Below are positions 37,069 to 48,388 of a stretch of 64,000 bases of DNA, piece by piece. Each line of letters starts with the position of its first letter. Position 1 is the first letter of the stretch. Under the pieces are notes generated by a model. That model saw only the letters and a program-made list of their open reading frames with translations. It ran no database searches and was not told the origin of the DNA. The stretch is taken from contig NC_081408.1 of the NCBI RefSeq assembly GCF_030272615.1, forward strand, positions 400,113,889-400,177,888, in the 5' to 3' direction. This stretch comes from Cryptomeria japonica (lineage: Eukaryota; Streptophyta; Pinopsida; Cupressales; Cupressaceae). The position numbers and the translations under genes are program-made.

Positions 37069-39759
37069 CTATGAGGGTTCTTGTGTAATAGTTGTTCCAA
37101 CATATACCTCTGGGGTTTGCAGCTCTTGATCCTTTTCATCCTTAGTTGAACCGGAAGGTAAAGTTGTGTTACTGTCAGATATGTTAGAAAATAAAGATAA
37201 AGCAGCTTCTCTATGTTTCTTTATTTTCAATAGTTCTATCAATGGGACAGTGACTTTCATTTGGGTAAGAGCCTGAGTGATATCAAATGTGGAATTATTG
37301 ATCACCTCAGTATTAGCCTTAACCTTTTCTGTCTTAGGCTGACTTGCCTTCTTCATTGTGGTTGTTTCTTGTATATCATTTGTGGCTTTATCATCTGTAC
37401 CCTTGGGTACTTCTTTAACTTGATTTTTCTTTTCTTGACCAACTTGAAGCAACGTAGCACTACTTGATGCTTTCTTCTAGGATACTTCCTTTATAAACAT
37501 GGACCCAGGTTCACCTTGATCACTATCCCTCTTAGTACTCCTCAAATTGTAATTGTGCTTAGCTTTGGCTATGGCAGCTTTAGTGAGATTTTTCACCTCT
37601 TCATTTTCAATTGTTACCACATTCAAAATGCGATGCCAATCAAGTGTTAGTTGTCCTTGGTAAGACCTTTTACTATCCAGCACATCACACTCACTAAATT
37701 CACTTTGTAAAGACTCATCATCACTTTCTATGATGGTTTCAAACATATTTATATCAGGCTCAGCCTCTTGTCTCATGGATTTTTCAAGGGCTTGAACTAC
37801 AACACATTGATGAGGAGAGTGTGGTCCATCACAAGCTACACACCAAGGAGTGTTCTCTATGTTATGAACACTTTTTCCTTTTAAAGGATCAGGGGTATCT
37901 TGGCTCTGAGTATTTTTTGGCTTTTCACTTTGAGGCTTACCATCCTTCCAAGTAGTTTTATAAGGCATGTCATGCAACCTAGGAGGTCTGTCTTGTCAGT
38001 TGTAATGAGGTTTATCATTTTTGCTCACCTTGGTAGTAAGATCCTTCATGGCAGTCACTAACTTCTCTATTTTGTCTTCTTCCTTAGCACCTTTTCTAGG
38101 TTGTTGTTTTGATTCCTACCATAGCCTACCATCAGTTCTTCTTCCTAGTTTTCCAGATGCTTTTCTATTGCTCTCTACATTGATGGCAATTCTAAATGCA
38201 TCTCTCAAGCTATGTGGATTTTTATCCCTCAAAATATAGGCCATTTTAGAATCAAAGGCATTGTAGTAAGTATTCAGGCACATATTATCATCTAACCTCA
38301 TTACCTGATATAATCTATGCATTTCTTTCTGAAATCTGGCATTAAAATCCATGACAATTTCATTATCAGACTTTCTAATATTGTTGAACTCATTGAGCAT
38401 GCAGCTCACATTTGTCTTGTCACCATATTGTTCCTGAAAATAGTTTTTAAAATCTTCCCAAGACCCAATGTTGTTCACAGGAAGACCTCTATACCAGTCC
38501 CTTGCATCATCTACAAGACTGTACAAACAATTTCATGATGACATCTTCATCTATGATTTCATAATCATTTATTAAGTCACCAAAAGACTTCAAGTGTTCT
38601 TCTGCACTGATTGCATTATTCCAAGCAAGTTTATGGATTCTATCTCTCAATTCAGTAGGAACATGGTTGGGATATCCTGGGATTCCATAAAAAAAGAGCT
38701 ACCTATAAAGTTCTAAGTTAATAGGTCTTCTTTGGAATGGGTTAGCAACATAGTTATTACCCATGTTCATTCTTACATTGGGGCTCTGAGTCGAAGAGAT
38801 CTAGTTACCCTAGCTAGTAACAGAGACTTGATTGGCTGTGGTAGTGTTAACAAGGAGAGTTGGCTGAATTTTAACAAGAGGGAGTGAAGCCTGATGAGGA
38901 ATGGGTTTATTTTGATCTACTGAGGGAAATGTGATAGGAGGTGCTTTCAGATAACTTATCTTCCTTTTAACTTCTTGGTTAGCTGCTTCTAACTCAGCCT
39001 TTTCTAACTCCATTTGCAAATCTTCTCTTTCCCCATCCTTTCCATCTCTCTTTCATGTGCTGATAACATGTGAGAGATCTTCACCCTAGTCTTAGATCCA
39101 GACCCACCTTCCATGCATTTCTGCTTTCCTTTGTCAACATCATTTCTAACCGACTGTGGGTCACTAAGAACTTCCCTATTTGGTTGCACTACTGACTTGT
39201 ATGTTGGTTTGGTCTTGGGAACTAGAATTTCTCTAATCACAGGACCTTCATCCTCACTCTTGCCCTTTTCTTGGGCAAGCAACTCAAGGTCAGCAATTTG
39301 TCTTAGGAGTCTATCTCTCTCCATCAATTTTGCCTTTACTTCTCTCTCTTTATTTGCTTCCTTTTGGGCTCTTAAGCAGATCAAATGATGGACTCTTCTA
39401 TTTGGGCCCTCTATTTCTTGGGATATCTTATCTTCATTAGGGAAGATTTCTTCAGAGTCTGACATATTGACTTGGTCAATATCAATTAGGCTGATGTTTC
39501 CATCAATTGTCCTAGGTACAAAATCCCCGACTATGTTTGAACTACTTCTGTCTTTCCCAGAAAAACTAGCATGGGATATCCCTTGATTTGAAACATGGAC
39601 ATCTTCTATATTCCCAAATAAACCAAAATGGAAACCTAAAACATCATGCTCAGATTCGCGGGAAGAAGAATTTGAATTTGCATAGACAGGTCTCTCAGAT
39701 ATCTTACCCGTATTATTGCTTTTCTGCACCCAAGTAGCATTGAATGGCTCATGTACCAC
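37069..39759 (-). pseudogene. Element C gag polyprotein region
   Basis: Four frames make up gag. 39759-39004 is a leader with a long coiled coil (LICLRAQKEANKEREVKAKLMERDRLLRQIADLEL). 39019-38810 is a Leu/Glu helix plus a Pro-rich part. 38526-38116 is a retrotransposon gag (capsid) domain with DARDWYRGLPVNNIGSWEDFKNYFQEQYGDK and FNARFQKEMHRLY. 37977-37477 contains CVACDGPHSPHQC, a possible degenerate knuckle. 37452-37069 is a Lys/Thr-rich linker to the protease. Stops fall between the frames. The leader before the capsid is long, as in Ogre-like elements, where an extra ORF precedes gag. Confidence 0.75.
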
Positions 39760-40130
39760 TCATCTTTTCTGACCTCTACGTGACTATTCAAGCAATCCCT
39801 CCCACAACGTCTCACGAGGATTCTTCCTCATGAAAGACCTGGTGTTTTTTCCTCCCTGCATTACGCTTGTTTTCTTAAATAATTTCACTTATTTCAAAAG
39901 GACTGGTTAAGATTATCAGAGTCGCCACCCACAAAGACTATGGGAAATATGAAAACAAGCTTTAAATAGAATATTTGACAACTTTTAAACCCAAAATCAT
40001 GAAGATTTTCAAAGAGAGGGGGGGAACAACACGAATCAAAGGTCAGGCAAAAATTTTAAACACAAATATCCAAACAACATTTTGAGCTAATTTAATCGCC
40101 AATCTGCAACACGGATACACACTATGACTT

Positions 40131-40148
40131 TCCCCAGCAGAATCACCA
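40131..40148 (-). other. Element C candidate primer-binding site
   Basis: Minus-strand TGGTGATTCTGCTGGGGA begins a few bases after the LTR end. From memory, Ogre/Tat elements use a similar TGGCGACTCTGCTGGGGA site matched to a tRNA-Arg. The differences here are C-to-T changes, as expected from methylated-cytosine decay. Confidence 0.55.
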
Positions 40149-41050
40149 CTTTTGTTGTTCTCAAATTCTGATTCCCCTCTTATCCCCTGCAAGAAAATAA
40201 TAACTCTATCTGCAAATAAAGAGATCAAGGAAAACAAAACCCTAGAGCAACATAGGACAAGGTTTCAAGAACCTTCTACACTTTCAACTTATCCAAAGTT
40301 CAGGTGGGTATACCTCTTGTGAATAATTTCACACTTTTAAACGAGATCCATAGTAAACCAGTGTCCAAACACCAGTGGATCTTATTGCCTCAACATAAAC
40401 TGAAAAAATAAAGGAAAGCTTACTCTCATTTCAGTATTGATCCTCAAGAGATACAGAAAAAGAAACTGCAACTGATACCAGTGCCTTATCTAGGCTATAG
40501 AGTCATCTAAATTAAACAAGGATTTCATAATTAAACATCTCCATACATCTCATCACTTCGGCTTTTATCAACCCCATACATGCCTGACATATATAAGAGT
40601 CCTCCCTTGTTAAACTAAACAGTGTTCATCAAATTCTAAGTCTCCAACAAAATAACCTACTGACAGAGATATTTCATGCATATTTAATTCCCCTCCTAAA
40701 AAGGAAAGCTAAGAAACATATCTATGAGGACTGCATTACAATCTATGTTCAATTGAATAACCCTAGATTACCCAAATGAAACCAGTAAATTATTGAAAGC
40801 ACACCAGAAGACAACACAAATTCTAGGCTCAAAAGTTTATGGTCTATATATTGATATTCATTTTGAAAAAATCTTCCAAAACTCAGAAAATTCTCTGTAA
40901 ACTTAGAAAAACCCAGATAGATTTCTGTAGAGTTCCTTTACAAAGTCTTGTGATCCCTTTCTAACTAGTCCTGGTATCCATTTATAATAGTCTGGATGCA
41001 TACAACCTTCAGACCTTTTCAAAAAAGTTTGTTACAACAATCTTCTTGTT

Positions 41051-44000
41051 TCAACAAGAAGTTACAAATCTTTTCCATTTTCTAATGGCCCCCTTTCGCC
41101 GGTTATCATTCTGCAGCTTCTTCTTGAACTTCTGCATTTGGCACTGCATACTTTCTTGTCCATTCTTGGTACACGTCATCAGCAGGCCATGATAAGTTAA
41201 TACTTTCCCTCTTGTCTTGGCCAATCTCTTCCAAGAGTTTCTCATTTTATTGGCCTTAGAGTTTAGAAAGCCATAGTGTGATTTTATTTTCTCTATCTCC
41301 TCAATTGTTCGGACAAATAGGGAAGTATCAGCTATGTTAATGAGTCCCTTTATCCTTAATGATAAGTTGGCCCCTAATTCATTAAGCCATACTTGTTTGT
41401 CCTTCAATTGAGCTGGACTAGCAAAACCCCCAAGAAATAATTCAAATTCCTTCTTAGTGTATTCCTTTTTATACAAATTGATCTTCCTCTTTGCATTATC
41501 TATTCCTTCTGCTAGTTTTGTCAGTTCCTTTATTATGTAAAAGGTGGACTTGATAATGGGGTCAACCCCTGCCTCATCATAAGATACACATATAAGTCCT
41601 AGGTCCACCTCCCTAGGCATCCACTTGTCCAAAATGGGCATTAGAATAGCCCTGTCTCCATTGAGCTCATTCCACATATCCAAAACTTTACTCATGTTTT
41701 TATACACTAATGAGGATCCTATGGTGTCAGCAAAACTCAAGATAGTGGCCCTCACTCTCTCTTCATACTTATTTGCAAACAGGGTTTGAGCCTATTTTAA
41801 CTTTTCCAACTCCTGTTGAGTGATCTCAATTGATTGGGAACCAGTAGGTGTAAGAGAAGGTGGGAATTCAATGAAAAGGATAGTAGATGGAGGTTGTATA
41901 GGAGAAGAAGCAATCATTAAAGTTTAGGACTCACCTTGATGGTATTGTCCTGCAAATTGGCTTTTCAACTTAGCAATAATGTTATCTCAGCTCACTACTT
42001 CTCCTTTGGTATCATTGTAATGTTTTAAGACAGTCTCTAACTTATCTTGGAGAGTTGCCCTTTCCATTTCTTCTTTCTTTGCCACCGCAACATTAAATTT
42101 TGTAGTTTCCAAGACTATGCTAGCAGCCTTCACCACTCCAGTATTTTGTACCCTCTTTACTATCATACCTCCAAGGTATCTAGACTCTGGGGCATCATTT
42201 CTCTTTTTATTTTCATCTCTTTTCAGAGACCACATGACCAGGGCAACATCATCCTTGCTGAAGGTTACTCCTTCCATAGGCTTGGTCTCTTTCCTGACTG
42301 CCTCTAAAACCAAGGCATCTGCTATATCCCATTCAGGGAGGATGAGAACACCGGCCTTTGCTACCATTTCCCTTCCTTGCTCAGGAGTGATGGTCTTAAA
42401 TTCAGTGACCATTTCTTGTTTTATTTCCTCCTCCACCATGGTTGAATCCTTTTGGGGCTGGTCATTCTTCCTCTTCTCACATCTGGCATTGAACTTATCA
42501 ATATTCTGCTTCCACACAAATTCCATGAAAGCTCCTAAGGTAACAAAGTTGCTATCAGCTAAGAATTCTTCACTGGCCTGTTTAATAGAAGGATCTAGTT
42601 CCTGGCCTTTGAACTCATTGGTGGTTATGTCCATCTTAGCATCCTCTGGCTCCTTAGGCATTCCATCTTCTACTTCATCATATATATAGGTGATCTCCCC
42701 GAGACTCCCTAACTGCAACAATTGTTCAACTATTGCCTGCTCATCTCCTATATGAATGGGGGATTGAGATGGGGAATATAGGGGCTCATTAGTTTGCACT
42801 TCCTTTCCCACCCTTTTCTTCTTTGGGGAGTCTTTAATGTCAATGACATCTTGTATTTTCCTCTTCCCTCTTAAAGTAGAAGGCTCCCCTGTTGTTGGCA
42901 CCAACACACTATTCTTGGATTTTCTATGTAGCACATAATCACCAGGAGGGATTGCTTTAGAAGATGCAAACCTAGCTAGAACTAGTCTTGCCTTCTCAGG
43001 GTTGTTTTTAATCACTACTTCCCTCTTCTCCTTTAGTGTTTGCATTACATCCTCAAAGAAGAGAATTAGGAATTTAGCCTTTTCCTCAAACTGGTGAAAA
43101 CTAGATAAAGGGTCATAGCTGGTGTCAAATTGGTATACAAAATCAAGGGCCTTCTTGTAGGCCACCCATTTCTCTTTCCTCAGCTCTTGCTCATCCAAAT
43201 CAAACTCATTTCTGATGAGGTCTTCAGGGAATTGGAATTGGTGAGGTCTACCTTTGCATACTGCCCTTTTCCTAAACATACCATTAAAGAAATCTTCAGG
43301 GTCAGAAAACCTTGACAATGCAGTGGACAAATGGTATGGTTGAAAGAACTCCTCAAAGCACTTCCATCCACCCTTAGTAATTACAAACTGATGTGCTATT
43401 GTTATTGTTGGGAAAATGGTCCCTTTTCCTCTATTGGATAGCTCCGCCTCTTGCACACTTCCAATCTTCCTGAGGACCTCTGCAATTCCTATTTTCAGTG
43501 GGACCTGATAAGGTAACAAAAAAGGAGTGCCTCTAAAACTGAATACTCTAAAAACTATGGAAACAAGGTACAAGTATATGTCACCCCAATTGTGGACAAT
43601 TTTAACTTCTTCAGGGAACTCCTTAGGCCTAAGAAACTCCAAAAGAGCTTTAGGGACCCTTGGATTCTCTGAGCATAAAAGAATTTTGATTTTGGATGCA
43701 AAGCACTTATCAACTTTAGGTAGTTGGCATCTTTCCTGTCCCACAACAACACTGTGCTCCATAATTGAACTAGCATTTTCTCCCCATCCTTTTCCTTCAC
43801 TAAATCCATTTCATTTGCAAAGTAGTCACCACCCTTGAATAGAAATAGATGCATGAGGAGGGAATACCATCCAAAAGGCCTATCCACCTTACCATTCTTT
43901 ATCCCTATAAGGCCTTCATGAATTGCATCAGTAATGTAGGGGGCATAATCAAATGTTACTGCCAGAGAAGGATTTAAAATTTCTGCTATCATTAACATGT

Positions 44001-44682
44001 AATGAGTTGGCATGTTCACTTCGGCATCCTCTCCAAAAATCTGGCAGAGTGACCAGTATAATCGTTTGGCTCTAAGAGTGAACCAATTTAGGGAGAAAGG
44101 CTCCATTGTATTAGGTCCTACAACACTCAATCCACCTATTTTGACAAAAACTTCTTTAAGAGGCCCATTTCTAAGATGATTCCTCTGTGCACTGTAGATT
44201 TGAGAAAATGATTCAAAATTAATGGGCTCCAAATAATTGGACACCTCACTGTACCCAAATGAATTTCTGAATTCATCATCATTGATTTCAATGAGGGTTT
44301 TTCCATTTATATCCCTAACACTTTTGGTGAGAGGGTCATAATTGTGTGCAATCTGAGTTAGGAGATCCACATCCATGAAAATTCCAGGGACCACCAATTT
44401 TCCTACAACCAACTCCCAAATATTGTTCATTGAGGCAGGGGAGTGTCTCATACCAAAACCAACCTTGAATAAACCTAAACCAGACAACCCTATCTGTGGA
44501 TCTCTCAGCCAATTGCCTTTGTCATACAATCCTTCTCCTATTCTCAAACGAGGAGCGTTGGGCACTAATTCCTTAACTTTAGCTGCTACATTTGTGGACA
44601 TGGACAATTGTTCCAGGAAGTCATCACAAATTTCTCTCTCCTAGTAATTAACCTTCCCTATGAAGTCCCTTCTAGGTGCCAT
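41051..44682 (-). pseudogene. ORF inside the 5' LTR of element C (~1,200 codons, unknown function)
   Basis: The start is the minus-strand ATG at 44682, where MAPRRDFIGKVNY is followed by a TAG. The 3' LTR copy has CAG there, so this is a point nonsense change. The text then reads 44607-43555, a frameshift near 43.7 kb, then 43762-41987 (591 codons, the longest frame in the window), a gap near 41.8-42.0 kb, and 41755-41051. Segments are an N-terminal globular part (DVDLLTQIAHNYDPLTKSV...), a middle part with GDYVLHRKSK, a basic PKKKRVGK motif resembling a nuclear-localisation signal, an acidic linker, and a helical C-terminus. The style recalls plant-mobile-domain-like proteins, but I cannot assign it. 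It lies wholly within the LTR, so each element carried two copies. Confidence 0.65.
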
Positions 44683-44989
44683 CTCAATGATTACAAGTAT
44701 TTCAATTACTAATCAAAGCAATTCTTTAACAGGAAACAAAACCACAGTTCATCAATTTTTAGGTAACTGGTAAGCAAAACACAAGAAAACCTATTTTCAG
44801 CCTGAAGAACTCTACTTTGCACCAGCTTTTCTACAACAACTCTTTGAAATGATACCAACATTCAATTGATGTGAGCGTATATATGACAATCGGGCTCTTA
44901 ACTATGACATTAACACCACATGCTTTGGCCATCACTTCAGAAAAAAATTTGGCTCCAACGGATCATAAAATGTCTAAGTGTTTCTATCA

Positions 44990-45910
44990 CTTTGTTGTTT
45001 CGCCATTTCACGAAGCATAAAATCTGTGCGTCTTCATCAAGTGAAAAAACACCAACCATTAGATCAAGCGGAACTTGCATGGCCTTTACCTTTTTTACTA
45101 TTCTTCATTTGGTGATGGGCTTAGATCTCTTTCGCTATTTCGCGAAAGCTAAACATTGTGCACATTCATCCAGTGAAACCGCGTGAGCCGTCTGATGAAA
45201 AAAAACTTGATTGGTCTTTATCTATTCCCATGACTGACGATTTACCCCACTAACCATGCACCAAGCATTTAAGGCTAATGGTTTTCGCTATTTCATGAAC
45301 GGTAATTACCTTGCATCTTCAGTCTGTGAAATGGCGCCCACTGTCAAATCTTCCTTGAGATACCCGCCTTTTAACAAATCTAACATGGGAAGTGGGCCCT
45401 TTGACTCGGCACCATCCAACCTGGCAATAGATTGGGAAAGGAAACAGACATGTCAATCACCTATTTGCCAAAAAACTTCCATGGGATTCACTTCAAAACT
45501 GCCACATGCTTCTGACAAGTTGCCTTTTCATCCATAGTCTGATCCATCCATTCTGCCATGACACTGACCAATCGGCTACCATGTCACTTCGTTATTTCAT
45601 GAAGGTTAACTCTCGGTCACCTCAGAGCTGCAAAATAGCGTCGATCATCCAATCAAAAGGAACTTGATTGGCCTTTACCTTCAATCTTTACTACCTCGTG
45701 GATCAAGTTTCCTTTTCGCCATTTCGCGAAGCCTAAAACCCGTGCACCTAGGTCTTGCAAAATAGCACGAGCCGTCGTATCAAAAGGAACTTGATCGGTC
45801 TTTATCTTAGTTTAAAACCTGAGCATCGGACCCACTTCCACTTTTCGCCATTTCACAAATGGTAACTCATAGGCATCTTTGAATCGCGAATTCATGTGCA
45901 CCGTTAGATT
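44990..45910. repeat. Diverged tandem array, period ~130-150 bp, in 5' LTR of C
   Basis: Same array as in the 3' LTR. Palindromic cores at about 45001, 45131, 45283, 45588, 45715 and 45846 give spacings of roughly 130-152 bp (one double-length gap). The clearest core is TTCGCTATTTCGCGAAAGC at 45131. Confidence 0.65.
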
Positions 45911-46246
45911 AAAAAGAACTTGCACAATGGTTAAGGAGTCTGATTGAAAATTAAAAACCTTAGGAAAGGCTTAGAAAAAATAAAGCATTGCTAGACCCAC
46001 CTAGGGAGAAATACAAGGGGGGACATTTTCACGATCAAGTGACTCTTCCGCTTAAGTGGTAAAAGTAACACAGAATTAGAACACAAGGATTTTTTCAAAA
46101 AACATGAAGGGTTAAAAACAAAAAACCTTAAACCCTCCTCTGGACCAAGAACACCGAAGCAACAAGGCCAAAATCCAACTCGATTTTTTAAGTCTTTTAG
46201 CCAATCATGGAGCAAGATCATCCATTTTTTAAACAGTGATATTCAA

Positions 46247-46927
46247 CCATTCACATATATCTATCTTAGCATCATTATTGACCATATCATATGCACTTTT
46301 GATACATAGACTGGAAACTGAGTTCAGTCGGTTAGCATGTGTGGTTTTGTATCCTAATATCATGCTAATGAATCTAACATTTTCATCTTTTACATCATTA
46401 ACTCTCAGGGATCTGCTGTCATAGGTTGCACCTGTTAAAGTCATCACTATGTTATTAGGAACCTTTTTAGTTTTATCTGGCCTGCTATTAGTGGAGGGTA
46501 AGCCAGTCACAGCCCTAACTGCTTCTCTAGTGATTTTATGAATAGAGTCAACCCAAAAGAATTCTCCATGAACTCTATTGAGTACAATCCTTACAACTTC
46601 CTCAGGAAATTCTGGAATGTCAAGGATTTCCACAAAACCTAGGGTCTCTATAACCTTATGCTTGGGTTTTACAATTCCATTCTCATCATAGATAACATTC
46701 TTATACATTTTCATGATTTTCTCAGAACCTAATTCCTCAATGTGGCAATGTATGTAAATTCTAGGGTATTTTGCATATGCAACTCCTTTAGGGATTTTTG
46801 AAAAAGCACCTAGGGTATCATCCTGTTTCACTACTTCGGGGATAATCTTGAAAACGGGCCTAGGGCGTTTAATTACTTCTATAACAGTAGGGTTTGCAAT
46901 GAATTCTGGAGTAGAGGAGGAAGCCAT
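46247..46927 (-). pseudogene. Element B ORF2, N-terminal part, cut by element C
   Basis: Minus-strand ATG 46927 begins MASSSTPEFIANPTVIEVIKRPRPVFKI. The text YIHCHIEELGSEKIMKMY...ETLGFVEILDIPEFPEEVVRIVLNRVHGEF...HKITREAVRAVTGLP...ILGYKTTHANRLNSVSSLCI aligns step for step with element A's ORF2. The 46927 frame is open from the ATG to the insertion, where ICEWL runs into LTR sequence. It continues at 26842. This is the best copy for profile searches of ORF2's N-terminal half. I do not recognise its fold. Confidence 0.75.
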
Positions 46928-47227
46928 TTATAAATACCTTAATCTACCTGATAGGTTTGGATGCTTGAAAGATCTTGCTTCACTTCTCGCTATGGATGCC
47001 TTCGCTCGGATTTTTTGTGCTCTTTGAAAGTTTGAATGCTCAGTGAATGAAAAAGATGCAAAAATACTGATTTATAATGTCTTTTCCTTCAACAACCATA
47101 ATAAATGTTTGCTGACTAAGTGAAACTTAACACTTCCGTCGGTAAAGAAGAAGTTAATCTTCTCATCATCAACCGAGGGTAAAATTGCATGATTTTCAAT
47201 TGTTGCAATACCCCCAAGGATTACTTT
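46928..47227. other. Element B spacer between ORF1 and ORF2
   Basis: 300-bp non-coding gap, AT-rich, with no motif recognised. The equivalent gap in A (10939-11372) is also non-coding, so the two ORFs are separate reading units. Confidence 0.5.
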
Positions 47228-48350
47228 TCAGTTGGATGAAGAATCTCCTGCCACTGGAGTGATACTCTGTTCTACCGGTGAAGGAATAGTCTCATCAACA
47301 TTCTGATCTCTCTTTCTAGTCAATTGTTTTGAAAATTCTTTCTTTACCTCATCTACCTTCTCTTTGCCTTTGAAACTGGGTCCTTTGTTATTTGCCGGTG
47401 AAGTCTTGCTTCTACAAAATTTTGCAATATGTTTGATCTTGTTACAAGCATAACAAGTCACATTGTTTTTCTGAATAGCCTTTCCATATCCTATGTCGGT
47501 TTGTGTTCTGCATTGATTAGATAAGTGTCCAAATCTTCCACAAACATAACATCTTACATTCATTCTACAATTTTCTGAATTGTGACCAATTTTGTTGCAT
47601 TTGGAACATTGACCGATGAGTGCATTAGTGTTCTAATAGTTTCTAGATCTACACTGATTTTCTCTATGACCATACTTGTTATAGTTAAAGCATTTCCCAT
47701 TAAATTTGTAGGCATTAGGTTGTCTTACCGGTTTGCTGTGATCATGATTGTTTGCAGTACCAGAGCTTTCACCAACTTCAAAGCCAAGTCCATTATGAGG
47801 TTTCTGACTTTTTAGCATATCATCAAGTTCTTCTAAACTTTTCTTAAATTTCTCTTTATGTTGATTTGCAGTAGCCAACTCATTTTCCAAAAATTCCTTC
47901 TGTCTCATAAGTTTAGTTTTATCATGTTCCATGTGAATCAGATCTATCTTCAACATATCATTTTCATGATTGAGTCTTGTATTTTTAGTTCCAACATCGT
48001 TGAGTCTCCTACTCAAAGCATCTTCATTCTTCTTTCTATTTTCAATGTCTTTACAAAATCTCATAGTCATGTCTTGCATTTCATTCCTCAAGGTCATGTT
48101 TTCTTGCCTCATCTTGCTTACAAGATCATTAAGAGTTTCCTTTTCATCATCATCATTTTGTATCTTCTCATTTTGTTTCTAGCAATAGTGAGATTCTCCT
48201 GAAGTCCTTGAATGAATTCTTGTGCAGTCTTCAGATCATCTTCAAGTTTGATATTCTTCAATTTTTCTGCAACAAAATCTGCAAGAGCTATTTCCATTGC
48301 TTTCTCAAGGTTTCCATCGGTACTGGTGTCAGAATCTTCCTCAAGCTGTT
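47228..48350 (-). pseudogene. Element B ORF1: coiled-coil and zinc-knuckle gag-like protein
   Basis: On the minus strand a broken N-terminal helix (about 48.1-48.35 kb) leads to a long coiled coil (48112-47640: MRQENMTLRNEMQDMTMRFCKDIENRKK...). Four CCHC-type knuckles follow: CFNYNKYGHRENQC (second Cys changed to Tyr), CSKCNKIGHNSENC, CYVCGRFGHLSNQC and CYACNKIKHIAKFC. A Lys/Glu-rich tail ends at 47228. A stop at 47633 splits the frame between knuckles 1 and 2. Four tandem knuckles are unusual for plant retroelement gags, which mostly have one or two. Probable RNA-binding nucleocapsid. The capsid-like part of F's gag is missing. Confidence 0.75.
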
Positions 48351-48376
48351 AGGATTTTGAAAATAGAGGACCAAGC

Positions 48377-48388
48377 TCTGATACCAAT
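48377..48388 (-). other. Element B primer-binding site (initiator tRNA-Met)
   Basis: Minus-strand TTGGTATCAGAGCTTGG immediately follows the LTR end, the same site as in A and F. Confidence 0.88.

Larger units (their letters stand above)
40151..46241 (-). repeat. Element C 5' LTR (~6.09 kb, minus orientation)
   Basis: Partner of 26843-32902. On the plus strand it opens TTTGTTGTTCTCAAATTC and ends near AAACAGTGATA. Contains the better preserved copy of the LTR ORF (41051-44682) and the array at 45.0-45.9 kb. Confidence 0.88.
26843..46242 (-). mobile_element. Element C: giant Ty3/Gypsy (Tat/Ogre-like) element with ~6-kb LTRs
   Basis: About 19.4 kb, inserted in element B's ORF2. LTRs at about 26843-32902 and 40151-46241 share a core TGTTGTTCTC...CAGTGATA. 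The interior, minus strand, carries gag, protease, archaeal-type RNase H, RT, RNase H and integrase, all broken. A dual RNase H, long LTRs and the primer-site sequence point to the Tat lineage. The ends are not fully settled. The best duplication is TCAAC at 26838-26842 and 46243-46247, which keeps ORF2 in frame when joined but leaves LTR ends outside the usual TG...CA. Each LTR contains a long extra ORF and a tandem array. Confidence 0.85.

Noticed and set aside
42117-42689. Plus-strand open frame of 190 codons
   Set aside because: It is antisense to the better supported LTR ORF of element C. A matching antisense frame occurs in the other LTR (28760-29248). It has a Ser/Leu/Phe-rich composition with no domain, so it is a shadow.
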